Positions 54,249-64,000 of a DNA stretch of 64,000 bases are shown one piece after another. This DNA is from Brugia malayi. Its lineage: Eukaryota > Nematoda > Chromadorea > Rhabditida > Onchocercidae. Every line of letters begins with the position of its first letter. The first letter of the stretch is position 1. The notes below the pieces were generated by a model that searched no databases, was not told the DNA's origin, and was given only the letters and a program-made list of their open reading frames with translations. A program made the translations under genes and the position numbers. Where the stretch lies: assembly GCF_000002995.4 (NCBI RefSeq), contig NW_025062476.1, positions 12,606,501 to 12,670,500 on the forward strand, in the 5' to 3' direction.

Positions 54249-56028
54249 ATGAATCCATTCTATTTTACAGGAAATCTCGGGGCGAATCCGAGGCGATTTG
54301 ATTTTTTCTCTAACAATTACTTCTATCAACCATTGAATTATATGAGATTTTTTCATCAACAAGCTAATGCACGGTATATTTGCTTTTCATTTCTTTCAAT
54401 TCCAATTTCATATCTTTCTTTATGTACAAATTTATAAATCTTGTTGAAATTTTAAGATTTTATCCTTTTTTTTTTTAATTCAATTTTTTTTGAAAGATTT
54501 AAAATTTTCTTGAAATTAAATTTTTTTCTTAAATTTTGAATTCTTTACAGTATGATATAGATGAAAAGGAAAAAAATATAAATTAATGCTTGTTTGTATC
54601 ATTACAATATTAGCTGTTATATTATTCAATATTAATATTGGCTATTGAAAATTTCTTTGATCAAACATAAATCAAGCAATCATTGATTAGCTATTAAAAA
54701 CTTAGCTCGGCTATTGACTATTGATTAACACTAAAATAATCTCGAAATTTTAAATGTAAGAATTTTAGATATTTGGATGAACTTCTAATGGAATTACAAG
54801 AATTGAATGAAATTAAAGTGGAATATCCTGGGTTACTAGTGCATTCACATATTATTCTTGCTGCCGAATTTAATAGAGTATGGAATATACTATACAACAA
54901 GCAGTTCGATGAAAATGTTTGCTTATAAAACTTTTTTTTTTCTTTTTATCAAAATAAATGGAATAAGTTATTGTTAATTTAATTATTATTTCATTTGTTT
55001 TAAATTTGTTTCTTTCGTAAACGATTTCTTTTTCCGCCTTCTTCTCCTTATCAAAACTCAATTGATTTTACTACTATCAATTACGTTAAATTAGATTTCA
55101 ATTTAAATTAGCGTAAGATATGTATTAATTGAAATTCAAACATAAAAAGAAAAAAAAAACCACAGTGTTATATAAGCAGACAGCCAATAAAAAATAATCA
55201 CTCATTTTAATCTAATTTAACTACTTTTTTAACTATAGATAAACATTAGCGTAAATTTTACTAACTTTATTGATATAAACTAAAATAAATTATAGCAATT
55301 TTGATTAAACGTGAAAATTATAAAATTTCAATTTGGCTATAAATTAACAAACAAATCATTATAAAATATTTGTCAGATATTGGAATCAGCAATATTGGAC
55401 GAATCTAATAATGTAACATTGCAAGAAAAGATTGCATTATCAAATGAGCAAATCGCTAATTACACAGGAAATGCAGACAAATTGCATTATGCATCACTGA
55501 AACAATTAGAAAATGAAACAAACTGTCAAATTTTGATACGTGGAAAAGGATCATTGTTGGTAAGTAATAACTGATAGTCTTCATTAAAATCTCTCTTTTT
55601 TTTTTTTTTTTTTTTAAATCAAAATAATAGTAAATAGGGAATGAACGAGAAATTTTTTATCAGTTGGTCATTTTTTCTTTGTTTAAGAAGAATAATTGAT
55701 GATTGTAATTTGTTGTTCTTATTTAATCCAAATATTATTATAATATTCATCAAAATTTATTTGAATATTATTTAAAATCTAATAATTTGATTAAACTCAA
55801 CAATAGTAACATACATAATTAAAAACAGCGTTAAAAAATTAATTGATATTTTAGGATGACCGTCTAGAAACTCGTTTGAAGAATTATGCAGGTTGGGAGC
55901 ATTTATCAGAACCACTTCATCTACTAGTACGCGCAAATGATTCAACCATTACACTGTGCGCCATGAAGCTTGCAGATGGCGTGCAACATATAAAGCAATA
56001 TCTTAACGAAGAAGTAATCTATCGATAA
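54249..56028 (+). CDS. Short STAR-family (QUA1-KH) RNA-binding protein
   Basis: Four exons, 54249-54373, 54769-54877, 55377-55559 and 55855-56028, close in phase and give 196 residues. STAR proteins (GLD-1, ASD-2, Quaking) bind RNA through a KH domain extended by QUA2 and dimerise through QUA1. Here residues 42-78 form a QUA1-like helical pair (YLDELLMELQELNE, FNRILESAI). The KH part begins with VTLQEKI, continues with LKQLENETNCQILIRGKGSL, the family's KQLExxTGCKIMVRGKGSM, then WEHLSEPLHLLV and a final helix matching VKKLL. The stretch that should hold GRILGPRG, with the RNA-contacting GxxG loop, is instead YTGNADKLHYA. QUA2 is absent because the protein ends right after the KH helix. It is shorter than GLD-1-type proteins. 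Family call strong; RNA binding uncertain. Confidence 0.82.
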
Positions 56029-56532
56029 TTATTAACTACAATAAAATAAAAATAAAAATTGCTACTCTCATTTCTTTTGTACTATCAAGTTTGCTAAATA
56101 AATTTACACAAATTAAGAAATATTTTCATTTAATATGCAACCAATTCCAAATTTATGTTGTAATTTGATAAAAATTTCATCTAGAATATGTCAAAACTTC
56201 AAGTAGTAAGTGATAATAATGAAAATCACAGTGAAATCACAGTGATCATGTTGATCAATAAACATGTTGATCATTGAAAAATGAACTGATAAGGATGTAT
56301 TAGCTCGCTTGCCAGGAGAGATAAGAAATTGTTGAGCTTCAATTTTTTATTCAAAAATGAATCGTAAATTTATGAAATTTATTAACTGATTAAATAAACT
56401 GTTAAGTATAAAGCTCATTTATTGCATATGACAGGGTAATAATTATTTCAATTTATCATTTAAGATTGAGTGATGAAATTGTGACATACTATTTCAAATT
56501 ATACTTAATTCGATTATTATTTAAAATTTGCA
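56029..56532. other. Short convergent intergenic region
   Basis: Lies between the 3' ends of the STAR gene and the FAM187-like gene. It contains AATAAA-like words just after the STAR stop (56040-56060) and no other feature. Confidence 0.5.
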
Positions 56533-59424
56533 TTATTTGGTTTGTTTTACTTGTTTACTAGTGTATCGTTCTATTGCAGTATCACGTCGATGCTTTTCCG
56601 ATTGAACACTTACATTCAAAGTAATTGATAGTACCATTAATATTATAAGTAAAAATGCACCGTATCTGAAAATTTTTTAAAAAATAAACAATTTAAAATT
56701 CAAGCACATCGTTATCAAATATTTTCAAATAGCATCAATAAAGTGTATTCAAATATTAAAAAATTGTATTTATAATAATCCTAAAAAAAAATAAATAAAC
56801 AAAATTACTTGAAGAAACAATATTTTGTCTAAATGAAGTGCTTAATTTTTACAACTTAATTGTAATTGTAGAGAATTTTATTGATTAATTTAAAGTTTTA
56901 AGAAAAAATTGAATTATATATAACCTGATACCAAAATTAACATATTCAACAATTTCCTGGCGTTGTTTGCCTTTATTAACAACAAGGCTAAATGTTCTCA
57001 AAACGTCACCATCGTATGCTCGGTGACAACTGCAAAAAAATTAAATAAATAAACAAATAAGAATTAGGATTCTCCTTGTAAAATAAAACATATAAGTTTA
57101 TTTTTTTTTTTTTTTTTTTTTTTTGTGAAAAAATTATTTGATTAATGAAGTTTTAAATAATTTGTGAACTAATTAATTATATTTGCAATATTACTTAAAA
57201 TTCTGGATAATCAAAAAATATAACAATAATATAACAATAATTAGATTCGTTTTTTTTCTTTTTATTTTTATCAAATTTTATTATAACCTAAAGAAACTTT
57301 CATCATCATCCAATGTAAGATAGTTTATGATAAGCTGATTATCACCATCGATGTAAATCCTCTTATCAGGATATTGTGCTAGTAATGAAACAGATGAAAT
57401 ATATGTTTCATTTAATGCCCAAAAAGTGCCAAATTCTTTTTGTGGACAAGATAAAATATAAGGATCATTTTCAAAAGCCTAAAAAAAATATTTTTTGAAA
57501 AAATGCATTAATCAGTGGATCTATTTGTAAATTCTGAATTATTATTATGATAATTTCAACTATATTTTAATAAAAAATGCAAAATTTATCTTAAATTAAT
57601 AACTTTTAATATCTTCTTAAATTTCAAAAATTCAAACTGTTTTTATTTTAATGCTAAAATTTGTTTTTTTTTTTTTAAATTTCCTTTCTATAAGCTTTAA
57701 TTATCTATAATTACATTGTATTTAATAAAAGCTTAAATTAAAACTAAAATTTAGATTGAAATTTTGAGATTAATTTTTTATCAATTTTGATTAATTTATC
57801 AATTTTTTTTTGCTATATAACCTGTATCACTTCTCGTTTTACTGCTTTCCGAAGTGGCGGTAATCGTTCATTCATTTGATATTCACCTGGTGGAATTTTA
57901 TCAATGATAATATTTCGACCAAATTCATTTTTACTCATAATTAAACGTGTTTGTTCAATTTTTGCTTTTGTACATGGTACCTAAGATGCATTTTTTATAA
58001 ATTTTTTATAATAAATATTAGAAAAAAAAAATGTTTCAAAAAGGAAAAAATAATTATTTGCTTTGTTTACATCAATTATTAATAATTCATCCATTATAAT
58101 ATCAAATCTATCATTTGCTAACATTTAGCATTTTAATTTAATTAATTTTGCATCAAAAAAAAAAAAAAAAAAGATTAATTTTTGTTACATAACAATTTTC
58201 AACATGAACAATATCCTGAATTGGCCATAAAATATTCCTTAATTCAATTGGTACCAATGAGCTACGACATGGAATAACATAAAATAATTGCATATATGAG
58301 ATTGTAGAATTTGAAAATGTATCATAAGATATACCAGGTGCAATCTAAATTTCTTTCACAAAAAAAAAAAAAAAAAACACAAATTAAAATATAATTTTAA
58401 TTTAAAAAAAAAAAAAAAATGAAATTAAATCAAACAATTTTAATTAATTTTCTAATATAAATTATAATTGATACCGATAAATGACAAACAATTTTACGTC
58501 GTTTTTCACCATTTTTTGTATTACAATTACTACATTCACTCCATGATGTTGCAAATGCATTTGATTGTAATTTAAAATTTACAAATTGATGTTGCATAGT
58601 TTGCATTTCATGTTTTACAGATTTATTTATTATCTAAAAATGAAAATACATAATCGATGAATTAATAATTAATGCTATAAGAGTTATTGAATTGATTGTT
58701 AAATAAAATTGATTAAAAATGATTTAAATTTATAGATATAAATAAGAAATAAATTAAATTTTGAACATAAAATAATTAATGCTAAATTAATTAATTAATT
58801 AATTAATTAATGATTGTAAGCTAACAATTTTTGGAGTTGAATTAGTGATCACATCAATGTAATAAATATTTGCTATATTTGCTATACCATTTATACGTCT
58901 TATACATCGATACCAACCCATATCTTTTCGGCTTATTTTTGATAAAATAAGTTCGAAATGATCACCAAGTTTTGGTCCAATTTTTTGACGTTGCATAAAT
59001 CTAAGTTTATGAAAATTTATTTTGCAATAATTACACAAATTTATTGCAAAATAAATTTTAGCTAATCTTCGATGAAATATTATTCACATGAATTAAATCC
59101 TTTATTTACTTATTTTTGAAGTCAAAAAATTTAAATTTACGTTTAAAGTTTTGCTAATTTCAAATTCGAAAAGTATTAAATACAAAAAAAAAAAAAATGG
59201 TAATATCATAATATCTAAGGCTGTACCTTTAATAGGTCTCTCCTATAGTTAAACACTAGCAAGTTAGCAAGTCCAAAGTGCTAAATTATTAAATCAAAAT
59301 AAATCTAATAAATAATTAAGCTTAAATTTTAAATTAATAAAAATAAAGCTTTTTTAAATCTTTAAATTTAAGGCATATATTTACGCCCAAATTTTGACTA
59401 TACAATTTTTAATAATGCTTACAC

Positions 59425-59456
<32 letters not shown>

Positions 59457-59973
59457 TATTAGCAAATAATTGATGAAAATACTTTTTAATAAGACTTATG
59501 GTTTTTTCAGCTATAGAAAGACTTGGATCAATATCAACAATACTTTGCCAACCCTTTGTACCATCCTCAAAATTAGCTTTTTCCCAATGATAATCCCATT
59601 CATTCGTTTTTGTCTTACTTTTATACTCAACTTGTGACAAAATAAACTGCAAAAAATTTTTTAGCTTTTTAACATTTTTTGCTTTTTAACAAAAATTTAA
59701 AAGCATTTTTCTCATTAAAAAAAAAGAAAAAAGAAAAAAGTTTTTTTTTTTTTCTGTAAAAAAATCAATAAATTATAGTTTATAATTTACAACCTCTTTT
59801 ACTTTATCAATAATTTGACGAATTTTTTTGCCTATAAATGATTCATTTGGTTTCCAAACTTCTTCCACTTCGGTTTGTTCTTCTGGACTTAAACTGCAAT
59901 GAAAATAAACAATAATATTATTTTGCATATTTTATAGTAATAATAGAATAAAGTTTTTTTTCCCCCCCCCCCC

Positions 59974-60006
<33 letters not shown>

Positions 60007-61273
60007 TTATTCTAGGCTTTCACATTTTAATGTGATAAATTAATTATTCATAACAATGTTAATCTGAATAAAATGAAATTAAAGCTGATAAAATATCTAT
60101 AAAACATATATTAAAACTATGAGAAATAACTTTTACTTATAATTACTTTTACTTACAACTTTTAAATTTTACTTATAATTAATATTACTTTAGTAACTTT
60201 TACTTATAATTAATATTACTTTAGCTATTAATCCAAAACAATAATTAACAATTAAGTAATTACTTACCATCTGAAACATTGCAATTCCAATTCAGCATCT
60301 CGTAATGCGACAATTGCTTGAATTGGTGTCACCTTTTTCTTAACATATTTCTCGCGTTCCTTCATGCATCGATAATAGCTATTCAATTTACGATTATAAC
60401 CTTCTTTTTGCTCATCGCTTAATTCTACTCCTTCAATTATTCTATAAAATTATAAGTTCGATAAAAAATTTTACAATTTTTACTTCAAAATAAATTAGCA
60501 AATAATCTTACAATGAAAATTAATTTTGAAATATTTACAAATACTAATATTGTTAATGCGTAAAATTAATGTTAATATTATGTTATTTAATTTTTAACAA
60601 ATTTTGATAAACATATAGTATAATAAAAAAATATCTAATATATAGTAATATAAATAAATATCCAATAATTAATTTAACATAAGAATTTATTCGCTTTATT
60701 TCTTTCAAAAAATTATTGATTATAGCAATTACATAATTATAATTGAAATTTTCACTGTAATTTCTTCAAGAAATGGAATTTATTTAAAAAATAAAATTTT
60801 GTTTAATAACTCAAATATTTAATGCTTCAAATTTAATATTTTTAGTAGATATTTTAATATAACATAAGCTTTTTTATTACTATGACAAAATTGAGATTTC
60901 TTTAACAAACAAACAAATTCCATCGATTTTCATCTCAGTAAAATACTATCTGTAGATATTGTAAAATTTTTATGAAAATTAACAAAAAATCAAAAACATA
61001 GGAGGAAAAATTGTAGATGGCTTACCTAAATGATTTTATAATAATCATGATTACTAGCTTTATTTTATTAATGATTTTCTTATTTCATTGAATCATTTAA
61101 ATAAATCAGTTCAATCAATCAGCTCAATAAATCAGTTATCAGCTCAATAAATTATGAGCATATTGAAAAATTTTTATAGTAGTTATAAATTCAAAAAACT
61201 TGTTTGATTAATAATTTTACCTTGAAAAACAAAGGAAAATTATAAAAACGACCGAATGGTAAGCAGTTTTCAT
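56533..61273 (-). CDS. FAM187-like immunoglobulin membrane protein
   Basis: Eleven exons, 61273-61221, 60441-60268, 59893-59794, 59646-59423, 59000-58826, 58633-58475, 58344-58189, 57980-57822, 57478-57288, 57029-56925 and 56665-56533, close in phase and give 542 residues. The first exon is a signal peptide (MKTAYHSVVFIIFLCFS) joined in frame to the mature chain. The first Ig-like domain has LELQCFRC with SPEEQTEVEEVW, then DMGWYRC. It is followed by SWSECSNC and NGEKRR, as in the WxxCxxC...GEQ.R segment of FAM187 proteins. The second Ig-like domain has YILSCP, FWALNETYI, YIDGDNQLIINYLTLDDDE and FRCHRAYDG. One helix (about 501-518) and a short basic tail end the protein, so it is type I. FAM187 function is little known; in this worm it should be a cell-surface protein. 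Exon 4 ends in nine lysine codons. Confidence 0.78.
59944..60014. repeat. Perfect 18-bp inverted repeat with C/A loop
   Basis: TAGAATAAAGTTTTTTTT (59944-59961) and its exact reverse complement (59997-60014) flank a loop of 13 C followed by a run of A. It lies in intron 2 of the FAM187-like gene. Confidence 0.9.
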
Positions 61274-61520
61274 CCCGAAATGGAAGATAGCTTTTTTTTT
61301 TTTTTTTTTTTTTTTAATTTTTGTAAAAAATGATTAATGCAAGACTAAAATTCAATTGTTGTGTAAGAAATAATTTAAAAAAAAAGATTAGCTGTTATAT
61401 TATATTACATACAATGAATTTAAACAACAAAATTTGAAAGTTAATTTTTTTGTTAAAAAAAATTAATTTTAACAATACAAACAATCCTTTATTCATTATT
61501 TTATAATCATATATATGTAC

Positions 61521-62170
61521 CTTTTTAGAATATGCTAAAAGTTGAATTGCTTTGTTATATTGTTGAAAGACAAAAATATGCATGACCTTTCGCATGACCT
61601 TTTGTTTTTCGCATTTTTTTCTAAATATTTTATAATAATAAAGCAAATTAGATTAGTTATATAAGCAGATTCAAAGAATTGAAGTGCTAATTGTTAGTTT
61701 TTAAAATCAAATTAAAATTTTGCTTTTTTTTTCAAAAAATTATTTATCTAATTTTATTTAATAATTTACCTTATGATATAACATGACAGCTTTATCAGTT
61801 TGTCCAGGTATATTTTCATAGTATTGTGCTGCTTCAACTAATTCATTTCCACCAGCCATTAAAGCTAGATTAGCAATTTTATCCGTCATATTATTTTCCT
61901 GCACAATATTATATAGGAATTAATTACCTTTTTTTTTTTTTTTTTTTTTTGTCTAACTTTGACTAAATTAAATTATTAAATTAAAAAAAAAAAAAGATAA
62001 AACACAAATAGATTTGAGTTAAATTTATTAAAATTTTTATACCTTACAGATAGATCATAAAACCGTATAAATCCATTAGTACTAGCAATACATATCCAAT
62101 TATTATTAATATCAATCATTATTGGATTACCTTCTATTTCGGGCAACGATATTACCTGTTTAACAGTACC
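61521..62170 (-). pseudogene. IFT140-like gene fragment
   Basis: Three exon-like blocks on the minus strand resemble IFT140 (C. elegans CHE-11), a WD40/TPR subunit of intraflagellar transport complex A in cilia. Block 62170-62048 reads GTVKQVISLPEIEGNP and ends FIRFYDLS, matching a WD-repeat segment. Block 61898-61770 reads IANLALMAGGNELVEAAQYY and KAVMLYHK, matching a TPR segment several hundred residues further on. Block about 61562-61521 reads QQYNKAIQLLAYSKK, matching the next TPR stretch, but the acceptor AG that would keep phase is missing. No other IFT140 exon is visible up to 64000 or downstream, where the FAM187-like gene begins. A remnant of a partial duplication seems most likely; a rearranged assembly is the alternative. 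Confidence 0.55.
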
Positions 62171-62252
62171 CTAAAATTTTAAATATAATATTTTTTAGAA
62201 TTTAGTAATATTTTCTATGATAATATTTAGTGAATATTTTATTCTTTATATG

Positions 62253-63088
62253 TGTTGCATGAGAATAAATTAAAAATATCTAAGCTTTTAGTCGCACGAG
62301 GCTACCGATTATTCTCGGTCCCTTGCTGGAAGTGTGTCGTGACTTCTGACCTTCCTGAAGGTTTGTCGTGCACTTCTGACCTTCCTAGAGTAGTGTCGTG
62401 CACTTCTGACCTTCCTAGAGTAGTGTCGTGCACTTCTGACCTTCCTAGAGTAGTGTCGTGCACTTCTGACCTTCCTGAAGGTTTGTCGTGCACTTCTGAC
62501 CTTCCTAGAGTTGTGTCGTGCACTTTTGACCTTCCTAGAGTAGTGTCGTGCACTTCTGACCTTCCTAGAGTAGTGTCGTGCACTTCTGACCTTCCTAGAG
62601 TAGTGTCGTGCACTTCTGACCTTCCTAGAGTAGTGTCGTGCACTTCTGACCTTCCTGAAGGTTTGTCGTGCACTTCTGACCTTCCTAGAGTAGTGTCGTG
62701 CACTTTTGACCTTCCTAGAGTAGTGTCGTGCACTTCTGACCTTCCTAGAGTAGTGTCGTGCACTTCTGACCTTCCTAGAGTAGTGTCGTGCACTTCTGAC
62801 CTTCTCGGAGGTCTGTCACGGACTTCTGAATGATCATGTGCTGAAGAACAGTATGGATAGAGGGCGTTATTGTAAAAGTTTACTTAACTTTCCTGAGGTC
62901 AAAGTGCTATTCTATTGATTGGCAGAGATGAATAATTGTGATAAATGTTTCATTAACTGATACCTCTATAAGGGGCATATAATATTGAATAAAGAGTTGA
63001 TTAACAGGTTGTTGGGTTGATATGGGTGGAAGAGCACCGCTCATCGAGTGAACTCGAGAATTTTAAAAGACTGAGTTCATTTACAACA
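62253..63088 (+). mobile_element. Possible solo-LTR-like block
   Basis: An 836-bp segment starts TGTTG and ends CAACA. It is far less AT-rich than its surroundings and contains, in order, a minisatellite, a TATA-like TATAAG (62967) and AATAAA (62988) about 95 bases before the end, the order expected in an LTR. There is no clear target-site duplication and no internal retroelement gene in the window, so this is an inference only. Confidence 0.35.
62317..62830. repeat. 30-bp minisatellite, about 16 units, with 180-bp higher-order structure
   Basis: The unit contains CTTCTGACCTTCCTAGAGTA followed by GTGTCGTGCA. Variant units (GAAGGTTT instead of AGAGTAGT, and CTTTTGAC instead of CTTCTGAC) recur in a six-unit order. 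Because 30 is a multiple of three and the unit lacks stops in some frames, long open frames appear on both strands: 62252-62833 (+) and 62793-62302 (-). Confidence 0.95.
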
Positions 63089-64000
63089 TTTTTACAATCA
63101 TCGATATATTTCTCTCTCATACTTTCTTTTTTTTTTTTTTTTTTCAGAAACAAAGAACCATTTGAAACGAAGAAATTTATTTACTGAATTTGTAAATGGA
63201 AAAAGGATTGCTTAAATAATCTATGAACAAAACAAATATTAGCAACCTTAATTAGTGTTTTATTAAATTTGACTATAACTTAGAGCAAGAAACTTCTAAT
63301 ATTGTAATCATAAGGTTGCATTTTAGATTATCTTAGAAGCATTTACGGCATGCTTTTTTTTTAGGTCAAATAATTAGTATATTCCTGATATAATTTAAGA
63401 AATTGTGGCATAATTTAGAATAACTAAAAAGAAAAAGAATTGCTAAAAAAAATCGAATGATAAACTTATCACTTTTCTATAAATTTTCATGATAAATAAT
63501 AACAAATACAGTTATCAATTAAGTAAGAAACAGCAACATTTAAAGTTTATAAGCCTTTAAAAGTTATTTTCGTAATTTATTTTTTCAATTGAAAATTTTG
63601 AACTTAATGAATTTTTAAATGTTATAGGAAAAGATTTTTTACATGAATACGACATGTAAAAGTTAATAAATATTGCATTTTATATAAAGAAGAATATCTG
63701 GAATTTGTTTTTCTTATTTTAAATAAACATTCTTGCATTCTGTATTTGCTTTTTCATAAACTTATCACTTTATCACTTTTGTAATTAAAGCAAAAATAGT
63801 GATAACGAATACAAAATAGTTCCAACTATCAAAATTTAATGATTGGAGAGATCAATCAGAAAAGGCAGTCTTAATTTTTATGTAATAATACAACCTTTTG
63901 AGGTTAACAACTTTTACATAACTGATCATCTTTGTGGCTTATCAACTAGTAATTAGATTTGTTTGTAGATCAGATCAACAGCTCCTTGTCAGATCAATCT
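63089..64000. other. AT-rich sequence, no gene seen
   Basis: I looked for further IFT140 exons on the minus strand and found none. No other feature was recognised. Confidence 0.5.

Noticed and set aside
62302..62793. Long repetitive open frame on the minus strand, and its plus-strand counterpart 62252-62833, as protein-coding genes
   Set aside because: Both follow automatically from a 30-bp unit without stops. There is no start context, splice context or domain, and frames on both strands are equally open.
62317..62830. CRISPR array
   Set aside because: The 30-bp units are directly adjacent with no spacers, and the genome is eukaryotic.

Overview
The window looks like nuclear DNA of a nematode with a very AT-rich genome. 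The genes are split into short exons by many introns with GT donors and mostly TTTCAG-like acceptors. Long A/T homopolymers are everywhere. One gene belongs to the transthyretin-like family, which is largely confined to nematodes, and the gene set fits a worm (BRD8, SFT2, calmodulin-like, STAR/KH, FLYWCH/BED, FAM187-like and IFT140 relatives). I do not name a species. Exon models were built by hand from splice signals and reading phase. Phases close in all the models called complete.

Layout. 0.7-4.6 kb (+): a five-exon, N-glycosylation-site-rich protein of unknown family, 5' end unresolved. 5.4-6.7 kb (-): transthyretin-like protein. 7.5-14.3 kb (-): 18-exon BRD8-like bromodomain protein, a NuA4/TIP60-type chromatin subunit. 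16.3-16.9 kb (+): small tail-anchored-looking membrane protein. 19.2-20.3 kb (-): 72-residue protein of unknown function. 21.2-25.5 kb (+): protein ending in a degenerate SH2-like domain. 28.9-42.2 kb (-): SFT2-type Golgi traffic membrane protein whose 10.9-kb intron holds, on the opposite strand, a complete four-EF-hand calmodulin-like gene (35.4-38.4 kb). 44.6-50.1 kb (-): predicted DNA-binding protein with a BED finger and two FLYWCH-like modules, with candidate alternative first exons at 51.2-51.6 kb. 53.0-53.6 kb (-): small single-pass membrane protein, tentative. 54.2-56.0 kb (+): short STAR/KH RNA-binding protein with an eroded KH loop. 56.5-61.3 kb (-): FAM187-like immunoglobulin membrane protein. 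61.5-62.2 kb (-): three exons of an IFT140 relative, apparently a pseudogene fragment. 62.25-63.1 kb: a more GC-rich, LTR-like block carrying a 30-bp minisatellite with 180-bp higher-order order.

The genes do not form a pathway. Three are likely nuclear or RNA regulators (BRD8-like, BED/FLYWCH, STAR), two act in signalling (SH2-like, calmodulin-like), and several are secreted or membrane proteins. The most unusual items are the nested calmodulin-like gene, the CACGTG-bearing triplicated repeat beside an SFT2 splice acceptor, the KH and SH2 domains lacking their hallmark residues, the paired BED plus FLYWCH-like architecture, the truncated IFT140 copy beside the LTR-like block, and an 18-bp perfect hairpin with a C13/A-rich loop. 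I saw no tRNA, rRNA, CRISPR array or intact transposon gene.
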